From positions 13,511 through 77,510 of the forward strand of contig CAZSGH010000005.1 of NCBI GenBank assembly GCA_964606405.1: a DNA stretch of 64,000 bases, read 5' to 3'. The stretch comes from GCA-002282575 sp964606405. GTDB lineage: Bacteria > Pseudomonadota > Gammaproteobacteria > Thiomicrospirales > Thiomicrospiraceae. Under the pieces are notes generated by a model. It worked only from the letters and a program-made list of their open reading frames with translations. It made no database searches and was not told the DNA's origin. Every line of letters begins with the position of its first letter. Position 1 is the first letter of the stretch. Of the stretch, positions 63,979 to 64,000 are shown one piece after another. Made by a program: the position numbers and the translations under genes.

Positions 63979-64000
63979 ATGAGCAAGATGCTACTAACGA

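Noticed and set aside
63932..63982. 16-codon frame starting ATGCAGGAG at the window end
   Set aside because: Spans the terminator hairpin; likely chance.

Overview
The window looks like chromosomal DNA of a gammaproteobacterium that oxidises reduced sulfur compounds. The ffs-dnaX-ybaB-recR block, the uvrA/ssb neighbourhood, PilT/PilU and a YajR-type transporter point to Gammaproteobacteria. SoxC/SoxD, a Tat-exported molybdoenzyme operon of the polysulfide/thiosulfate-reductase type, two secreted rhodaneses, a molybdenum-cofactor gene cluster and a possible sulfur-globule protein point to sulfur metabolism. Order or genus cannot be fixed from the sequence alone; the Thiotrichales are a reasonable guess.

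Layout. 1-4.1 kb: a partial aspartate aminotransferase (-), then a methyltransferase coupled to uvrB (+). 4.2-7.5 kb: a translationally coupled pair, a PhnD-like periplasmic binding protein and a GGDEF/EAL protein. 7.6-9.8 kb: pilT-pilU (-). 10-13.4 kb: a ComEA-like HhH protein, SRP RNA, dnaX (with an A9 slippage run), ybaB and recR. 13.5-16.4 kb: a DUF1800/DUF1501 secreted pair downstream of rpsT (-). 16.6-18.4 kb: a small membrane protein and murJ. 18.7-25.1 kb: a TetR regulator divergent from a three-gene RND efflux operon, with two clear operator palindromes between them. 25.4-29.0 kb: a secreted rhodanese, a chemotaxis receptor and a second secreted rhodanese. 29.1-34.9 kb (-): a PsrABC-like molybdoenzyme operon with TorD-like and HybE-like assembly proteins. 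35.1-38.9 kb (-): moaA-moaD-moaE-moeA-moaC, which make the cofactor needed by the molybdoenzyme and by SoxC. 39.0-41.5 kb (-): soxCD. 41.6-47.5 kb: a PAS/GGDEF-like protein, a MidA-type methyltransferase, NAD(P)HX repair enzyme, a Tyr/Gly-rich secreted protein, gmhB and an acyltransferase. 47.6-49.8 kb: groES-groEL behind a sigma-32-like promoter. 50-59 kb: uvrA (-), an outer-membrane barrel plus lipoprotein pair (-), a YajR-like MFS protein and ssb. 59.1 kb to the end: AT-rich accessory DNA holding a small recombinase-module-like protein and a 1407-residue nuclease-STAND protein that looks like an anti-phage effector.

The intergenic spaces are rich in repeats. I see three families. Family A (about 120 bp, four copies, each directly after a stop codon) keeps a central GTAC hairpin whose stem bases change in matched pairs. 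Family B (two copies) is the common CGTCATTCCCGCGAAAGCGGGAAT type. Family C (seven or more copies, about 90-150 bp) is built on a GGAGGAAGGGA / TCCCTTCCTTC inverted repeat and often sits inside operons.

The most rewarding observations are the 1407-residue defence-type protein with its neighbour, the dnaX A9 site with an immediate -1 stop codon, the covarying family A hairpins, the possible sulfur-globule protein in a genome that also has SoxCD, and the rpsT terminator that doubles as signal-peptide coding sequence.
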